Shown piece by piece: positions 63,375 through 64,000 of a stretch of DNA of 64,000 nucleotides. The notes beneath the pieces were generated by a model that saw only the letters and a list, made by a program, of their open reading frames with translations, made no database searches and had not been told where the DNA came from. Within the stretch, counting starts at the first letter, position 1; each line of letters opens with the position of its first letter. Source of the stretch: JAKZVK01 sp965237575 (GTDB lineage Bacteria; Acidobacteriota; Terriglobia; Bryobacterales; UBA6623); assembly GCA_965237575.1 (NCBI GenBank), contig CBDEGI010000004.1, positions 2,232,001 to 2,296,000 of the forward strand, given 5' to 3'. The position numbers were made by a program, and so were the translations under genes.

Positions 63375-64000
63375 GGCGTCGCGCGCCACGGGCATGGAGT
63401 CGTACGTACGGCCTTGGAGCATGCGGCCCGTCTTCTTCTTGTTCTTCCCACCCCATTGCTTGAAGAAGAACGGAACCCCAGCATCTTCGCACCGATCTCG
63501 GATATCGACGACCCATGATTGTTCCATGGGTCGTGCTTTGGGCCCCGATTCCCCGCCCACGATTACCCAGCTGATGCCTTCGAGTTCCAGTTCTGGAAGC
63601 GGACCGATCAAGGGCTCGAGCGACAGGAACTTTGTACCCGCCCCAGTGGACCTGAGAGACTTAACACGCTGAAGCTGGCGTGAGTCCTCAACCGAGACTC
63701 CCATCCAGACATTGCTCGCCCAAGGGAGTCTCCGGGACAATCTCTCCAGTCGACCTGCCCGCTTGGTGAGCACTTGAAACTTGTGCTTCGGGCACTGGAC
63801 CATGGTCTCAAAAACTCGCAGAATGAAGTCGTCGGGCACGTCTCGATGAAAGAGATCGCTCATCGAATTCACGAATACTGTTCGAGGCTTGTTCCATCTG
63901 AGAGGGGCGTCGAGGGCGTTCTCATGTAGCGCCAGGGCGAAGCCACCCTCGTACTTTTCTACACCCATGGACTGCAGACGGCGAGCCATTGTCTCCGCGT
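63369..64000 (-). CDS. DUF5131 (phage Gp37/Gp68-like) protein, 5' end missing
   Basis: The frame is open to the window edge, so the N-terminus is cut off; the first visible codons (AETMARRLQSMGVEKYEGGF) continue a typical family start with CxxxxxxxCxxCYAE. Further marks are PRTVFVNSMSDLFHRDVPDD, VLTKRAGRLERL, NVWMGVSVEDSRQ, KFLSLEPLIGPL, WVIVGGESGPKARPM and FFFKQWGG. The family occurs in phages and mobile DNA, and the sequence resembles radical-SAM-type folds; the activity is unknown. It is the gene of the integron cassette ending in the attC site. Confidence 0.9.
   Translation of the reverse strand, partial: AETMARRLQSMGVEKYEGGFALALHENALDAPLRWNKPRTVFVNSMSDLFHRDVPDDFILRVFETMVQCPKHKFQVLTKRAGRLERLSRRLPWASNVWMGVSVEDSRQLQRVKSLRSTGAGTKFLSLEPLIGPLPELELEGISWVIVGGESGPKARPMEQSWVVDIRDRCEDAGVPFFFKQWGGKNKKKTGRMLQGRTYDSMPVARDAV

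Overview
The window is high-GC DNA (roughly 60-65% by eye, lower inside the mobile elements) that looks like an environmental Acidobacteriota genome, probably near the Solibacteres/Bryobacterales. The clues are family-level: a serine/threonine kinase fused to a TolB-like propeller, an Oar/TonB-type outer-membrane barrel, CRTAC1 (FG-GAP plus ASPIC/UnbV), DUF1080, a planctomycete-type cytochrome c fused to a propeller, several Tat-exported metabolic enzymes (FAH-fold, enolase superfamily, Gfo/Idh/MocA), and a STGPRTPEGKARS-type protein of a kind common in these genomes. I could run no database search, so the assignment is an inference.

Layout. 1-9 kb: a cut-off peptidase, an NtrC-like activator divergent from a FliA/WhiG sigma factor, a GT87/small protein/methyltransferase operon, a GNAT gene, a secreted protein and an AbrB-type antitoxin. 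9-16 kb: a leucine-rich-repeat protein, two tandem Tat-exported FAH-fold proteins and an exported enolase-superfamily enzyme. 13.7-23.4 kb is the plastic core. It holds two families of non-autonomous elements with related ends (MITE A, two copies; MITE B, four copies), a hicBA module between duplicated gene ends, a GAF-TIR-FHA gene broken by MITE B, a truncated higA, and a 2.5-kb IS1-family transposon carrying a DUF4258/MqsA-like toxin-antitoxin pair. 23.4-34.9 kb: a cytochrome c peroxidase, CRTAC1, SurE, a DUF4160/DUF2442 pair, an exported methyltransferase, DUF1080, an orphan HigA-like antitoxin, an acyl-CoA dehydrogenase, an ankyrin protein and two PIG-L-fold proteins. 35-37.6 kb: cobS-cobC-cobT for the end of cobalamin synthesis. 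37.6-54.2 kb: the kinase, NHL protein, FAD oxidoreductase, two MFS transporters, the large cytochrome/propeller protein, another HigA, a glycosidase-like protein and an oxidoreductase. 54.7-62 kb: DUF192, a zinc-ribbon protein, an HTH/S24-like regulator, MscS, LOG and the TonB-type barrel. 62-64 kb: repeats, a small MITE, then an integron attC site between two gene cassettes, the last running off the window.

How it fits together: most single genes are ordinary housekeeping or exported degradative functions. The unusual material is the layered mobile DNA. Target-site duplications date several insertions, one element carries a toxin-antitoxin cargo, and the most striking casualty is a multidomain GAF-TIR-FHA signalling or defence protein. 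At least seven toxin-antitoxin or orphan-antitoxin loci are spread over the window.
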